Positions 12,101-21,339 of a DNA stretch of 64,000 nucleotides are shown one piece after another. Numbering within the stretch: position 1 is the stretch's first letter; every line of letters begins with the position of its first letter. A model generated the notes under the pieces. The model did not search any database and was not told the DNA's origin. It saw only the letters and a program-made list of their open reading frames with translations. The stretch is from Siphlonurus alternatus (lineage: Eukaryota > Arthropoda > Insecta > Ephemeroptera > Siphlonuridae), in contig OX463783.1 of assembly GCA_949825025.1 (NCBI GenBank), forward strand, positions 18,767,533 to 18,831,532, written 5' to 3'. The position numbers and the translations under genes are program-made.

Positions 12101-15100
12101 CAAACCAACTTGAACAGCACGCCTATATCTGCAGAGGACATCAACCAAGGTAACACTAGCATTGTTGTGAGATGATTACGTGCACTATGAATTAAATGAA
12201 TTATGCCGTATTATTATTATTATTATTTTTTGTTTCTTCACTGCTATCATTGTTGCTACTGTTGCTTTAACAGGTAGCATATCAAGTATGTAATATTGTA
12301 TCTTTTAAAAAAAAAAAGATAGTAAAAATACATTCAATGTACAGTATACATTTATTTTTATAACTTTGAGTCCCTTGCCTTCTTTACACATTTAAGCTTC
12401 TTTTTTGAGAATAATTTTGAAATTTTTAATACAGTACGTGTATGATGACAGAAATTTACTTTTAAGTATATTATGATTTTTTTTAAAGTTTCCTTGTTTG
12501 TTTGCAGCGTTTGCGCAGGTATGTGAGTGTCCGGTACGTACCAGTGATGTTCTGCAGAGGTTGGCAGCCCTGCCTGCCACCGAGGCTTGGCCGCACGCTC
12601 ACACCATCGCCTCTCATTTCAAGTCCGTGCTAGCAGACAAGGTTCCCAGACATGTGCAAGGTAAGCCAAGTCTGAAATTACCAACTTAAAATTTCTCCAG
12701 TTAAGAGTTTTATATGGGGTATTTTAAAGATAATTCATACATACATGTTTAAAGAAAAGAAAAGAAAATATTTATCATTAAATATTTAATATACTTAAAT
12801 ATATATTTATTTATACAATTTAACAACCAATATCCTGTTTTCATGCAACTGCAACAATACATATACATATTGTAGTAAAATTGGTTGCTGCTGGCTATAA
12901 ATATTTTTAAATGATTTCTTATATTTTTACTATAAAAAAAAAATATTTTAATTTTAAGATTAGTTGAAATATTGCAAAATTTATACAATGGACAACATAC
13001 ATGAAAAAATTTTACTGCAGAAATGAATAAATGGTACGAAATTATGCTACTCTGAATTTTTTCAGATTTTTTTGAAACCCGGAACTATTTTTAAATAATT
13101 ATTGAAAGTCCTGTGATTTCAGTTGGCACCCCTGCAGCCTTAGTAAAAAGGATAGAGACTGGACGCCTATTGACGCCTCCAGGGGGTGTGGCCGCACTTT
13201 CAATAATTATTTAAAAATAGTTCTGGGTTTCAAAAAAATGTAAAAGAATTCAGAGTGGCATAATTTGGTACCCTCTATTCATTTCTGCAATAAAAAAATT
13301 TCATGTATGTTGTCCATTTTATAGGTTTATTTAACATTTATGTTGAAAAAAATGATGTATCAAGGATTAAGAAAAAGTGTGTCTCAATAAAATTCATTCT
13401 CCTACGTTACGTTTCAGAGCTGTACCAGGCTGTGTGGCTGCGACTGAACACGGTGCTGCCCCGCTGTCTCTGGGTGATGACCATCAACGCTCTGCTGCTT
13501 CCCGAGCCCCCCACCTCGAGTGGTGGCCAGGCCCTGCCCCTCATCCCTCTCACCCAAGAGGACATCGTGATGGACCCTCTGCAGGTCCTCAGATGTGACG
13601 AGAGGGTTTTCAGGTGAAAATTGTCTTATTTTAATGACATTATTTCAGTTTATACTTTTTTTCAAGTCCAGTTACAAATATTTTTTAAATTAATGAGCTG
13701 AAATATATATTTGTGTAATATAAAAAATCGTCTAGATGTGATATTTATTTTAATGAAAGAAAAGACCTATGAAAACACAAATTATAGAAAGATGATAAAT
13801 GCTATATTCTTACTGTTAAGGCCCCTCTGAATATAGCATTTTCATATCTTTCGATAATTTGTGTTATTAATAATCTTTTTTGTCCTTTTCTTTGATTAAA
13901 ATGAGTTTAAATACAGTAATTTTATAATTTTATTATGTATTTATACCAGCTAATAATACATGCTCTTTAAAACTTTTAAAAGCACAAAAATAAGAATTTA
14001 TAGTAATAATAAAAAAAATTAAATGAAACAATATTAAGTTAAGTGTTGATTCAAAGCATTGCAAAAAAATTACTGTTAAATGTCATTAAAAAACTAAAAC
14101 ATTCATTTTCAACTGTAAATCAATTCAGAAATTCTATCACTACTACTGTTCATTAAATCTTGCTGACGTTCCCCCAGGTGTGCCCCTGCCTTAGCGGTGG
14201 TCCTGCGAGTTCTCCAAGCCTCCCTGGCCGCCTCTCGCTCCCACCTCGCTCGTCAGCTGCAGGACCGGGCAGTGTGTGGACCAGCCCCTCCTCACGAGAT
14301 GAAAGAGAGGGAGGACCTGCGGCTAGCCCTCGTGGCTGCCCAGGAGTCTGCCGCCGTTCAGATCCTGCTGGAGACATGCCTGGAAACAAAGAACGACTTG
14401 GTATATGATGGTCAACAGCTTCCGTTTAGCTGTTGCTCTGTAGCAATTTCTAGCAATATGTTTACAGTGTGTTACTTCAACTTTCAAGTCAGAGCCCAGA
14501 ATGATAAGAATTAATATTTAATGAATAATTAAAGTATAATGTCCCTCGTCTGGAATAATGAGCTATGTGCTTACCACAATTTAGTCGCAATGATGAGCTA
14601 CCTGCTATTTCAAGTGAGCGCAATTATGAGCTGTAAATTAGTATAAAATAAAGCTCATTGTCTTGTTCATGTAAAATAACAGATAGCTCATTACATACTG
14701 CAATGAGATCATGGGAGGTAGATAACTATTATTCCAGAAGAGGGATGATAATATTGATCAGAAAAAAAAAGTTTATTGAAAAAACTATTAATTTATCTCT
14801 CTATCTCACAAGCCATCACAAAAGAAAATAAAGTAGCAGCAATTCACAAAGAACTTGCAAAGCATAAATTTTAGGCTACAAAAATTTTAAATTTAAATTT
14901 GAAATGTTTACTCTTTATATAATATAATAAGAAACTTCAAAACAAAATATTATCTTTAAAGGAGAGGAAAAAATACATTCAAAGTTTGTAGGCTTCAAAT
15001 ATATTTTTTGTGTCTAATTACAATAATTTAAAAGTTTGTGAGCCAGTATTTAGCACTAAAACGTCCCATAACTTTTTAGTTAATTTTCAAAGAAAATTAC

Positions 15101-16769
15101 AATCTTATTACCATATATTAAAATTTGTATCTCCCCTTCCTTTGTCTCTATTTCTCTGTATGATCTTGTGGCTGCTAAATATTAACAGCATGACATATCT
15201 CCAGGAGAAACCCGGACAGCAGTGGGCGCTGCGTGAGTGCCGAGGTGTCGTCTGCTCGTACCTCCATCAAGTGTTCATAGCAGACCCTGCGCTCGCAAAA
15301 CTGGTCCACTTTCAGGTACGAGTTCATTATGAGTCTTGTATGAAATCTTACAAGCACTGTAGTTTCTACAGCTAAAGATGCAGTTGTTAGCAGTATAAGA
15401 AAACTTGAAGAATTAAGTTCACTGATCATAAACTCCAGTATTTAAAGTTGAAAAATTACAAATAGAGCTATAAGACTATTTAGTGTTTTAAAGAGACAAA
15501 CTACTGTACTAATTTTATTTTAATGTCTTTGGTTGCTGGTCAGCTGAATTGAAGTTCAAAAATGTTAAGACCATTCACATAAATTTTTCTCTCATAATTT
15601 TTTGAAAGCAATACATATTTTTTTTAATAAAGGTGACTTCCGAGTTATTTTTAAAAAGCAAAAGTACTTCAGGAAATCAGTTTATTGACTTGTACTGCTC
15701 CTCAGGGCTACCCCATGGATCTGCTTCCAATGACTGTGAGAGGCATTCCGTCGATGCACATTTGCCTTGACTTCCTGCCCGAATTACTGAGTCAACCTGC
15801 ACCCGACAAGCAGGTTTTTGCCGTCAACCTGGTGTCTTTCCTCGCTTTGCAGTACGCCCTGCCCAAGTCCCTGAGTGTGGCCAGGCTGGCTGTCAACACC
15901 CTCTCTACCTTGCTCTCAGGTCAGTCGGCATCACAAATTGTTTATATTTTATTTTTTTTATGTATTGATTTTAGTTTGACACTTAAATTTCAAAGTCAGA
16001 AGACAGACAAATAATAATAATTTTTATTGGGTAAAGTAATACTATAATTATATATTTTTTGAATAATTATTTTGAAAATACAGTAAAATATTTTCAAATT
16101 TCAAATATTTTTCATATTGGGAAGATTTTATTTTTACTTTGATTATTGTTATTATAAATATTCATACTTTAAAGCTATTTGATCATACAATATGGAAATG
16201 TTAAGTGTTTATGTCTATATTAAATTTATTCTATTATATGTACACTTTTTGTGTTTAATAAAAGACTAATAATAATAATAATATGGAAATGCATAAGCCA
16301 GTTATAAAGATATTATGGCATCCTAATTAACATTCTGTCTCCAGTTCTGCCGAGCTCTGGTCGTGCTCAATTCTTCTCAGCCACTTTACCAGCACTGGCG
16401 AGAGTGTGTGAGGCGTTTCCTCCACTCCTGGATGATGTAGTGTCCTTCCTGCAGCAGCTGGGGCGAGTGGGCGTGTCACAAGGCTCTCTGGCAGGTCACT
16501 CTTGCTCTAGGGGTGAGTAAATATTAGGTGACCTCTCCCGTAATATTTCTAACTACAAGTATGAGTTGGCTTTACCATTGATTAAGGCATAGGGATATTT
16601 TGTCATGGGCCTGTGTTACAAAGTTTCAAATTTTTATCCCTGTTTTGTCCTTTCAGGTTCTCAGCAAACATCTGCTGCTCCTATGGACTCGAACTGTTTG
16701 TGTTTGGAGATTCAAGAGACCTTCCGTTCTATCATGAGCAAGGCGGTGCTCAAATCCTGCATTTACTGA
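333..16769 (+). CDS. INTS2: Integrator complex subunit 2 (18 exons, 5' end outside or unresolved)
   Basis: INTS2 is a core helical-repeat subunit of the nuclear Integrator complex, which cleaves snRNA 3' ends and attenuates transcription with RNA polymerase II. Coding exons: 333-471, 981-1191, 2190-2320, 2634-2810, 7916-8103, 8337-8534, 8836-9019, 9405-9553, 10359-10571, 11377-11606, 11988-12149, 12508-12660, 13418-13613, 14178-14400, 15205-15315, 15706-15919, 16345-16512, 16657-16769. They total 3160 nt: one base closing a split codon plus 1053 codons including TGA, with all junction phases compatible. Family blocks recalled from the human protein recur in order: SLEFERSDS, FVSGLLLG, EAYFE, SNQLSAICDLVC, LWVMTINAL, DPLQVLRCD, IPSMHICLDF, QYALPKSLSVARLAVN. 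Human INTS2 is about 1200 residues, so about 135 N-terminal residues are missing here. Introns are GT-AG and mostly 0.2-1 kb, except the 5.1-kb satellite-filled one. The exons are clearly GC-richer than the introns. Confidence 0.95.
530..640. mobile_element. CACTA-type MITE
   Basis: 111 bp in an INTS2 intron. Inverted ends begin CACTACGTTTACATG and pair for about 45 bases. Both sides carry AAT (527-529, 641-643), the 3-bp duplication expected for CACTA/EnSpm elements. No coding capacity. Confidence 0.7.
981..1191 (+). CDS. INTS2: INTS2 exon b
   Basis: Acceptor ttgtag, donor gtgagg. Encodes SELFDHAVYLEKVADVL and VAESLLHVRHGPW. It ends with one base of a Val codon that is completed at 2190. 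Confidence 0.92.
1311..1689. mobile_element. Palindromic TTAA MITE (family A, variant ends)
   Basis: TTAA at 1311-1314 and 1686-1689 flank arms that pair along nearly the whole element (ends near GATAATACGGATCAGCTG). The interior is shared with the copies at 17227, 24335, 51932 and 54756. Confidence 0.75.
1702..2014. mobile_element. Palindromic MITE (family G)
   Basis: Long inverted arms starting AGATATTAGAA. The inner arms (GGGAACTATTTTTAA) are shared with the element at 12987-13318, while the loops differ. It directly follows the TTAA MITE. Confidence 0.6.
2190..2320 (+). CDS. INTS2: INTS2 exon c
   Basis: Acceptor gttgcag, donor gtgagt. Encodes SLIANGERQEEE and MNPGQALAVRAKC, and ends in phase 0. 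The intron before it holds two unrelated palindromic MITEs. Confidence 0.92.
2634..2810 (+). CDS. INTS2: INTS2 exon d
   Basis: Acceptor ctggcag, donor gtaagt. Encodes VELCRMPALAVLLSLEH and VAFVSGLLLGNDQQVRNWF, and ends in phase 0 immediately before the 5.1-kb repeat-filled intron. Confidence 0.92.
3039..3108. repeat. (AT)n microsatellite
   Basis: About 35 AT dinucleotides without interruption, upstream of the repeat composite in INTS2 intron 2811-7915. Confidence 0.9.
3192..3471. mobile_element. Short inverted-repeat element bracketing the satellite (left copy)
   Basis: Ends CAGGGATC..GGATGC and GCATCCGGTCCCTG are mutually inverted. The interior is a degenerate minisatellite of GCATCC/GGATGC boxes. 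A direct second copy lies at 7513-7739, beyond the satellite array. Confidence 0.7.
3472..7512 (+). repeat. 168-bp satellite array, about 22 units
   Basis: Tandem units recur about every 167-169 bases, each with GTTTAAGGCCTCAAAATC, CATGACGTCAGGTG and GATCGAGCTAAAATTAGAAG. Some units are marked by private variants that recur 671 or about 2010 bases apart, showing higher-order duplication of 4 and 12 units. A TTAA MITE interrupts it at 6992-7341. It fills most of one INTS2 intron. Short frames inside are repeats of the same satellite, not genes. Confidence 0.93.
6992..7341. mobile_element. TTAA MITE (family B) inserted in a satellite unit
   Basis: Inverted ends AGGTATACAGGCCTCAAATT sit between two TTAA copies made from the satellite's own GTTTAAGGCC. 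The interior includes inverted GACGTCA boxes. A second copy is at 17553-17901. Confidence 0.85.
7513..7739. mobile_element. Short inverted-repeat element bracketing the satellite (right copy)
   Basis: Same orientation and ends as 3192-3471, 227 bp. Its right flank (ATATATAC) nearly matches the left copy's left flank (ATATATAT), as if the whole block moved together. Confidence 0.7.
7916..8103 (+). CDS. INTS2: INTS2 exon e
   Basis: Acceptor tacag, donor gtaagt. Encodes QALRTELVRRLRSVLGL, an acidic Gly/Glu loop, then QASALLRLFCALRGIAAI. The last two bases are completed to a Lys codon at 8337. The acidic loop is lineage-variable compared with human. Confidence 0.92.
8337..8534 (+). CDS. INTS2: INTS2 exon f
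   Basis: Acceptor tctcag, donor gtgagc. Encodes FQEEEVALIVRLVTS, GVHFVSLGLCMLI and WVKWLVQEEAYFE. Confidence 0.92.
8836..9019 (+). CDS. INTS2: INTS2 exon g
   Basis: Acceptor ctcacag, donor gtacta. Encodes SGVTASFGEMLLLMAIHF, LVCATLGMKIPI and TIFVQEIFTEQ. It ends in phase 0. This is one of the best conserved parts of the protein. Confidence 0.93.
9405..9553 (+). CDS. INTS2: INTS2 exon h
   Basis: Acceptor tgttag, donor gtaatt. Encodes VVTAHAVKVPVTPQLSANL and HRVPIKDWIY. It ends two bases into an Arg codon. Confidence 0.92.
10061..10249. mobile_element. Palindromic MITE-like hairpin
   Basis: Arms TGTAGTATCAAGATAATTAG and their complement at 10230-10249 pair for about 80 bases around an AT loop. 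No clear target duplication. Confidence 0.55.
10359..10571 (+). CDS. INTS2: INTS2 exon i
   Basis: Acceptor ctgtag, donor gtgaga. Encodes QICSSEPPLHPVLPALVEVY, VSSILVPA and NEPITEQEIQAVF. The end is in phase 2. Confidence 0.92.
11377..11606 (+). CDS. INTS2: INTS2 exon j
   Basis: Acceptor tcgcag, donor gtaagg. Encodes SSQLLLLYYVLHYEDLRL and LAELPIKYLLQQAQKHQ. The end is in phase 1, one base of a Gly codon. Confidence 0.92.
11988..12149 (+). CDS. INTS2: INTS2 exon k
   Basis: Acceptor gtcag, donor gtaaca. Encodes LFSPLLRLLATHFPHLSLVD and DDWFETE. The end is in phase 1. Confidence 0.92.
12508..12660 (+). CDS. INTS2: INTS2 exon l
   Basis: Acceptor tttgcag, donor gtaagc. Encodes AFAQVCECPVRTSDVLQRL and HTIASHFKSVL. 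It is shorter and less conserved than the flanking exons, and its phase 1 end fits the next exon. Confidence 0.9.
12987..13318. mobile_element. Palindromic MITE (family G relative)
   Basis: Ends AATGGACAACATACATG are inverted. The flanks TTATAC and TTATAG are a likely imperfect 6-bp duplication. The core shares GGAACTATTTTTAAATAATT with 1702-2014. It lies between INTS2 exons l and m. Confidence 0.65.
13418..13613 (+). CDS. INTS2: INTS2 exon m
   Basis: Acceptor tttcag, donor gtgaaa. Encodes LNTVLPRCLWVMTINAL and DIVMDPLQVLRCDERVF, the most diagnostic INTS2 block in the window. The preceding intron holds a palindromic MITE. Confidence 0.95.
13773..13868. repeat. Short intronic hairpin
   Basis: AACACAAATTAT..GAATATAGCATTT pairs with a complement 30-90 bases on. 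No target duplication seen. The rest of the intron 13614-14177 holds nothing recognisable. Confidence 0.45.
14178..14400 (+). CDS. INTS2: INTS2 exon n
   Basis: Acceptor ccccag. Encodes LAVVLRVLQASLAASRSHL and ALVAAQESAAVQILLETCL. The donor is taken as gtatat at 14401, which keeps phase 0 into the next exon. Confidence 0.9.
14538..14750. mobile_element. MITE (family C)
   Basis: Inverted ends GTCCCTCGTCTGGAATAAT. The interior repeats GAGCTA boxes. A second member lies at 61751-61968 (ends ATCGTCCCTCGTCTATAAT). Confidence 0.55.
15205..15315 (+). CDS. INTS2: INTS2 exon o
   Basis: Acceptor tccag, donor gtacga. Encodes LRECRGVVCSYLHQVFIADP and LAKLVHFQ. Phase 0 at both ends. Confidence 0.93.
15706..15919 (+). 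CDS. INTS2: INTS2 exon p
   Basis: Acceptor cctcag, donor gtcagt. Encodes GIPSMHICLDFLPELL and QYALPKSLSVARLAVNTL, nearly identical to the recalled human block. It ends in phase 1. Confidence 0.95.
16345..16512 (+). CDS. INTS2: INTS2 exon q
   Basis: Acceptor tccag, donor gtgagt. Encodes FFSATLPALARVCEAFPPLL and VSFLQQLGRVGVSQGSL. The end is in phase 1. Confidence 0.92.
16657..16769 (+). CDS. INTS2: INTS2 terminal exon
   Basis: Acceptor tttcag. Encodes the C-terminal helix with LCLEIQETFRSIMSKAVL and ends at TGA (16767-16769). It corresponds to the human tail that reads LCHCIERTVIEIIN. No canonical AATAAA is obvious in the next 100 bases. Confidence 0.88.
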
Positions 16770-16906
16770 CCAATGCCACTACCCTAAGTGGTACCATTTA
16801 CCATCTAATAGTGGAGTGACATTACATTATTTATAATCAAAGTAATATAATATGACAAGTCTTGTTTTTTTTTGAAGTTTTAATTTAAGAACTACATATA
16901 TTTTTA

Positions 16907-17184
16907 AAAGTAGATAGAAACACATGATATGATAGAAAAAGATTTGTTGGGAAGGGAGATAGTTCGAGCTTTTAGCCGTCAGTGACCCAGCAAAAAGAGA
17001 AAAATTAATTAAAACAAGCGTTGTTTTAATTAATTTTTCTCTTTTTGCTGGGTCACTGACGGCTAAAAGCTCGAACTATCTCCCTTCCCAACAAATCTTT
17101 TTCTATCATATGTGTTTCTATCTACTTTTAAAAAAATAAATATCGCTTACTTGTTAGTTCGATTTTTTTCAAATAATTAAATAA
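16907..17184 (+). mobile_element. Hairpin retroposon-like element, copy 1
   Basis: A stem of about 115 pairs (TAGATAGAAACACATG, GGAAGGGAGATAGTTCGAGC) is followed by a tail with TTCGATTTTTTTCAAATAATT. The element is flanked by an exact 20-bp direct repeat (16887-16906 and 17185-17204). No coding capacity. Confidence 0.65.
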
Positions 17185-17226
17185 AAGAACTACATATATT
17201 TTTAGTAATTTAATTTTTTTTCATGG

Positions 17227-17927
17227 TTAAGGGTAAGGTAACGCCACCAATGTTAAAAAAAAATCCCTCTCACAAAAATTCTGAAAAAAATTTAAAATGT
17301 TCTCCTCTATACCCCCTATCAGTACCTAAAATATCAGGTATACAAATACGATCTAGTTTTTGAGTTATTAATTTTTAAAGTTGGCTACTTTAACATGGAG
17401 AAATGAAACTTCCATGTTAAATTGGTCAACTTTAAAAATTCATAACTCAAAAACTAGATCGTATTTGTATACCTGATATTTTAGCTACTGATAGGGGGTG
17501 TAGAGGAGAACATTTTAAATTTTTTTCAGAATTTTTGTGAGAGGGATTTTTTTTAAAGGTATACATGCAGGCCTCAACTTACAAATTTGAGAGACATTAA
17601 GTGTTGCTCAAGTTTATAATCAACATTCGTATTATTTTTACCTGCGCGCGGTGCGTCTGTGCGAAGTCGCGCTGTAAAGAAAGTCCTTGCTGACGTCACA
17701 ACTCACAGCTAGCACCGATTAGCATTGAGTTGTGACGTCATCAAGGACTTCGTGACGTCATCAAGGACAAAATTTCTTACTTTGAACTGCGACTTCGCAC
17801 GGATGCATCACGCGTGGAAAAAATGATGCGAATGCTGATTATATACTCTAAACCCACTTGGTGACTGTCTGATTTGTAATTTGAGGCCTGTATGCCTTTA
17901 ACATTGGTGGCGTTACCTTACCCTTAA
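17227..17927. mobile_element. TTAA MITE (family A) carrying a nested family B MITE
   Basis: Ends TTAAGGGTAAGGTAACGCC inverted, with TTAA at 17227-17230 and 17924-17927. The right arm is split by another element at 17553-17901. Confidence 0.85.
17553..17901. mobile_element. Nested TTAA MITE (family B)
   Basis: TTAA copies at both ends, inverted ends AGGTATAC..AGGCCTCAA. Nearly identical internally to 6992-7341, including CCTTGCTGACGTCACAACTC. Confidence 0.85.
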
Positions 17928-19057
17928 CTTATGCTATCTGTTCAGATCTAGGTTGTACTAATAATTCCAATTTTATACTGTACATTTTTTAGCATTGAAT
18001 CTGTTTGAAACTTTTAACCATAGATTAGAATAATTTCATTGTTATATGATCATGGATAAATTTTCCTTCATGGTTATGATAGTCAACCTTGAATAATTAA
18101 AGCAAGCTAGTAGGCAATGTATGCCATTATTGCACTGGTAAATAAGGAACATATTAGCTCTCAAAGGGTGACCACTTTTCTTAATTAACTTTTGTGCAAT
18201 CGAGCACAAGCATTGAACGTTGTTTATTTTACCACTACTACTGTAAAAATATGTTTGACACAGACTTTGAATTTAAATTTAGTAGTATACAATTAATATG
18301 CAGTGAAATTAATTATAATATCTATTTAATACTCACTATATATGGTTCACTTGTGGTTCACTTGTGGTTCACTCTCTGCCAGGTGGCTAGAGCGCCAATT
18401 GGTTAAATAATCATTAAGAAAAGAGGTCCATGATGATCAGCAACATAATATTAAATAAATTATAAATTGTGATAAGGAACAAGGCAAGCATTTATTATTA
18501 TTATTATTATTCATCGCAACAATCTTACATAATTAATTTAATATAATTTTACGTAAGCTATACATTTCATTTTTACTCTATCATAATTTTTATTATTGTA
18601 CTTTGTTTATAATTTTTTTCTTTCCAATGTTCACATATGAGTCACAATTAACAATTATCGGTAGTAAAATTGCATATAAAATTACACTTTTAAAATTACT
18701 TCGTTATTTCAATAATATAAATAAATTAGAAGAACAAATATACAAATTATATTATGTACATATATGTTAACCATTAAAATTAAATATACAATTATTTACA
18801 GTAATAAATTTACAAAATCATCCTATATATAAAAAGAAGACATCCGCGCATACACATATTTATATATACAGTATATTAATTATAAAACTTGACAGAAAAA
18901 TTCATCATATTTATAAAAGCAGCCAAGTTGCAGAATTTTTGTTGCCTTGTATTTTAAAAAGTTGTGTGTTTTATTTATTATTTTATTTTATGCATTTATT
19001 ATTAAAAGGATATACAATTTAGAATGATAAAATATTCTTGTTAGCATATTGTCAACC
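17928..19057. other. Intergenic AT-rich sequence, no gene seen
   Basis: Between the convergent INTS2 and PRIMPOL 3' ends. Contains short ATT trinucleotide runs and nothing with coding character. Confidence 0.6.
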
Positions 19058-19071
19058 GATATTGGAATTTC

Positions 19072-19297
19072 TATTTATTTATTTAAAGAAGATAGAAACA
19101 CATATGACAATAGAAAAAGATTTGTTGGGAAGGGAGATAGTTTGAGCGTTAATTAATTTTTCTCTTTTTGCTGGGTCACTGACGGCTAAAAGCTCGAACT
19201 ATCTCCCTTCCCAACAAATCTTTTTCTATCATATGTGTTTCTATCTTCTTTAAATAAATAAATATCGCTTAGTTCGATCAATTTTTTTCAAATAATT
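19072..19297 (+). mobile_element. Hairpin retroposon-like element, copy 2
   Basis: Same family with part of the first stem arm deleted and the same 3' tail. An exact 14-bp direct repeat GATATTGGAATTTC (19058-19071, 19298-19311) bounds it. Confidence 0.65.
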
Positions 19298-19487
19298 GAT
19301 ATTGGAATTTCATAATTTTATTGAGGTTGAACTGAATTAATTAAGTGTCCCCCTTTGTTTTTTTAAAGAAATGGAATTTAAGACCACAAAATTGAATTAA
19401 CTTGAACAAGAGAAAAAAGTTCATTCATAGAAAGAATCAATTTTACTGTATGACTATAAAACACACAATGAAGTCTTTAATGGTGGA

Positions 19488-19493
19488 TTTATT
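19488..19493 (-). terminator. Polyadenylation signal for PRIMPOL
   Basis: AATAAA on the minus strand, about 220 bases past the PRIMPOL stop. It lies in the left end of a possible small inverted-repeat element (19480-19667) with matching ends ATGGTGGATTTA. Confidence 0.4.
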
Positions 19494-19711
19494 GTACACT
19501 ACGTACACACTATAATATTGATAAAGGCACGAGGGTGAATAATCTGTGAGCTCTAATATCATCTTAAGCTACAACATCCTAGCACCACGTCAATTTAATT
19601 TAATATAACTGGGAAATTCCCAGGTGTACTAATCTGTGTTATACTAACACCTTAAGTGTAAATCCACCATCCAGAACATATATGACAGTACTCAAAATTG
19701 AAATAATTTCA

Positions 19712-20998
19712 TTATGAAAAATCCATGTCAGATTCAGACTTTATTCTTTTCAAAGGTCTATGTAAAACTAGCGAACTCTCATATGCAGTTCTAATTTCAT
19801 CATCCCATTCTTCCTTTTTAAAGCCAACTGCATCTAACACATATTTAGGTAACATTGCATCTTTTGATTTGTAACCTTGACAATCTGGATCATGACATTT
19901 TTGAAAGTAAGTTCCTCTTTTGATATGAACAACATACATGACTCTGTTTTTTTTATGTTGTCGTCCAATGTTAGAACAATATCCTGCTTCTTTTGTTACA
20001 AAAACCAGAATTGTATCTCCTTCATAATGCAACACCAAATCAATAGTACATGGACTGATGATTCTCAAAATAAATCCATTAAGTTCAGAGTATGTAGATT
20101 TATCTTTTTTACTAGTCAATGCTGGTATAGGTTTTGGAATTCTAACTGTTTTCTCACGTATTTCTGTCACAGGAATAATAGTCCCAATCATTGTAGAATA
20201 AGTTATAAGTGATGCTAAGAAAATATATTCATGTCTCAAACTCTCTATTGCAACTGGAATTGTAAATTGATTTTCTGGACTTAACACCAATGGAGCTTCA
20301 CGTCCAAATTTTGATGAACCATATAAACGAAAATGACGATTCTTTGTATAAACTCCTTCATCAACAAAAAGAGTAATTCTACCTTTTTTATCTTTAACTT
20401 CAAGCATTTCTAAATCAGATCTATGAATTTTTAAAGTTTTACATAAAAAATTTGTAGTTGAATCATGACTTAATTCTTCTCTAATTAAGTTACATGCTTT
20501 AATTACAGTACTACCAGCTTCAATATTTGTTTTAAATGCTAATGGAAATGGTAATTGATAAATAATATGTCTACTAAATTTTTTAGAAGTTGAAGAATCT
20601 AAGTTTAAAATATGAGTACGATTTAATGAGAGATGAAAATCAGTAGCTAAAATATGTAAAATTATTTTGTTAAAAGTATCAGTCATTTTAGCACCATTAT
20701 GGTTAGGATTACACGAAGGATCAAATTCAAGATCTAGGTAAAGTTTTGATGGTTTACCCTCTGCAATGATTTCATAATTGTAACTTTGAGGCCTGTCTTT
20801 GTTCCGATACCACAGTTCAAGGGGGTGGGTGGCAATGAAGAATCTTTTTGAGGTGTTACAGTGGTGGTAGGTGAACGTCATCACACCGAGGTGGCTCAAA
20901 TTGCTGGCACACAGAAGTGCGTCTGCCTGACGAGAAAACACTCTCCATTCCCGCGCCTCTGCACACAAGCTGTTACGAAGACTTGTGTAGTCCGTCGG
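19712..20998 (-). CDS. PRIMPOL: DNA primase-polymerase, main coding exon
   Basis: PrimPol is an archaeo-eukaryotic primase that reprimes stalled replication forks in the nucleus and mitochondria. This single 428-codon exon starts after acceptor ttttcag and ends at TAA. Numbering from the Leu coded at 20968-20966, visible features are the catalytic DLE (Asp79, Glu81) in KLYLDLEF; the nucleotide-binding Ser-x-His in LNLDSSTSKKFSRHIIY (Ser132, His134); the third acidic residue in FVDEGVYTKNRHFRLY (Asp203); and a UL52-type zinc knuckle Cys331, His338, Cys358, Cys363 whose spacing (7, 20, 5) equals the human protein. The C-tail is short: it keeps one WDxxI..AY motif like an RPA-binding motif and lacks the second human one. 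The whole core is intron-free and its middle is much AT-richer than its first 200 bases, which could reflect intron loss through a cDNA. It converges tail-to-tail on INTS2. Confidence 0.93.
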   Translation of the reverse strand, partial: PTDYTSLRNSLCAEAREWRVFSRQADALLCASNLSHLGVMTFTYHHCNTSKRFFIATHPLELWYRNKDRPQSYNYEIIAEGKPSKLYLDLEFDPSCNPNHNGAKMTDTFNKIILHILATDFHLSLNRTHILNLDSSTSKKFSRHIIYQLPFPLAFKTNIEAGSTVIKACNLIREELSHDSTTNFLCKTLKIHRSDLEMLEVKDKKGRITLFVDEGVYTKNRHFRLYGSSKFGREAPLVLSPENQFTIPVAIESLRHEYIFLASLITYSTMIGTIIPVTEIREKTVRIPKPIPALTSKKDKSTYSELNGFILRIISPCTIDLVLHYEGDTILVFVTKEAGYCSNIGRQHKKNRVMYVVHIKRGTYFQKCHDPDCQGYKSKDAMLPKYVLDAVGFKKEEWDDEIRTAYESSLVLHRPLKRIKSESDMDFS

Positions 20999-21339
20999 CT
21001 GAAAATTACAACAATGTAAAATTAATTAACATTATATCACAACAGCTTAATTACAGTATATATGCATACATAGTAGCGAGAGTTAGTATTCCAGTGGTAA
21101 AAACAAGAAGGGAGACCAGGGCGAGAAATTTTCTTTCCCCCTCCCTCAAATTGATCAAGGCATTGAGAAAATTACATACTTCCTCTTTCAAGATATAGTT
21201 CATATATCTGGAAAAAGTTAATTTCTTATTGATGGAAGTGACTAACAGTAAGATACACATTTGGCGTTTAAGCTGCCATCGCAGAAGACTATGATACTCT
21301 ACCTCTGGTTTAGATTGTGATTTATGATCGGATGAACAT

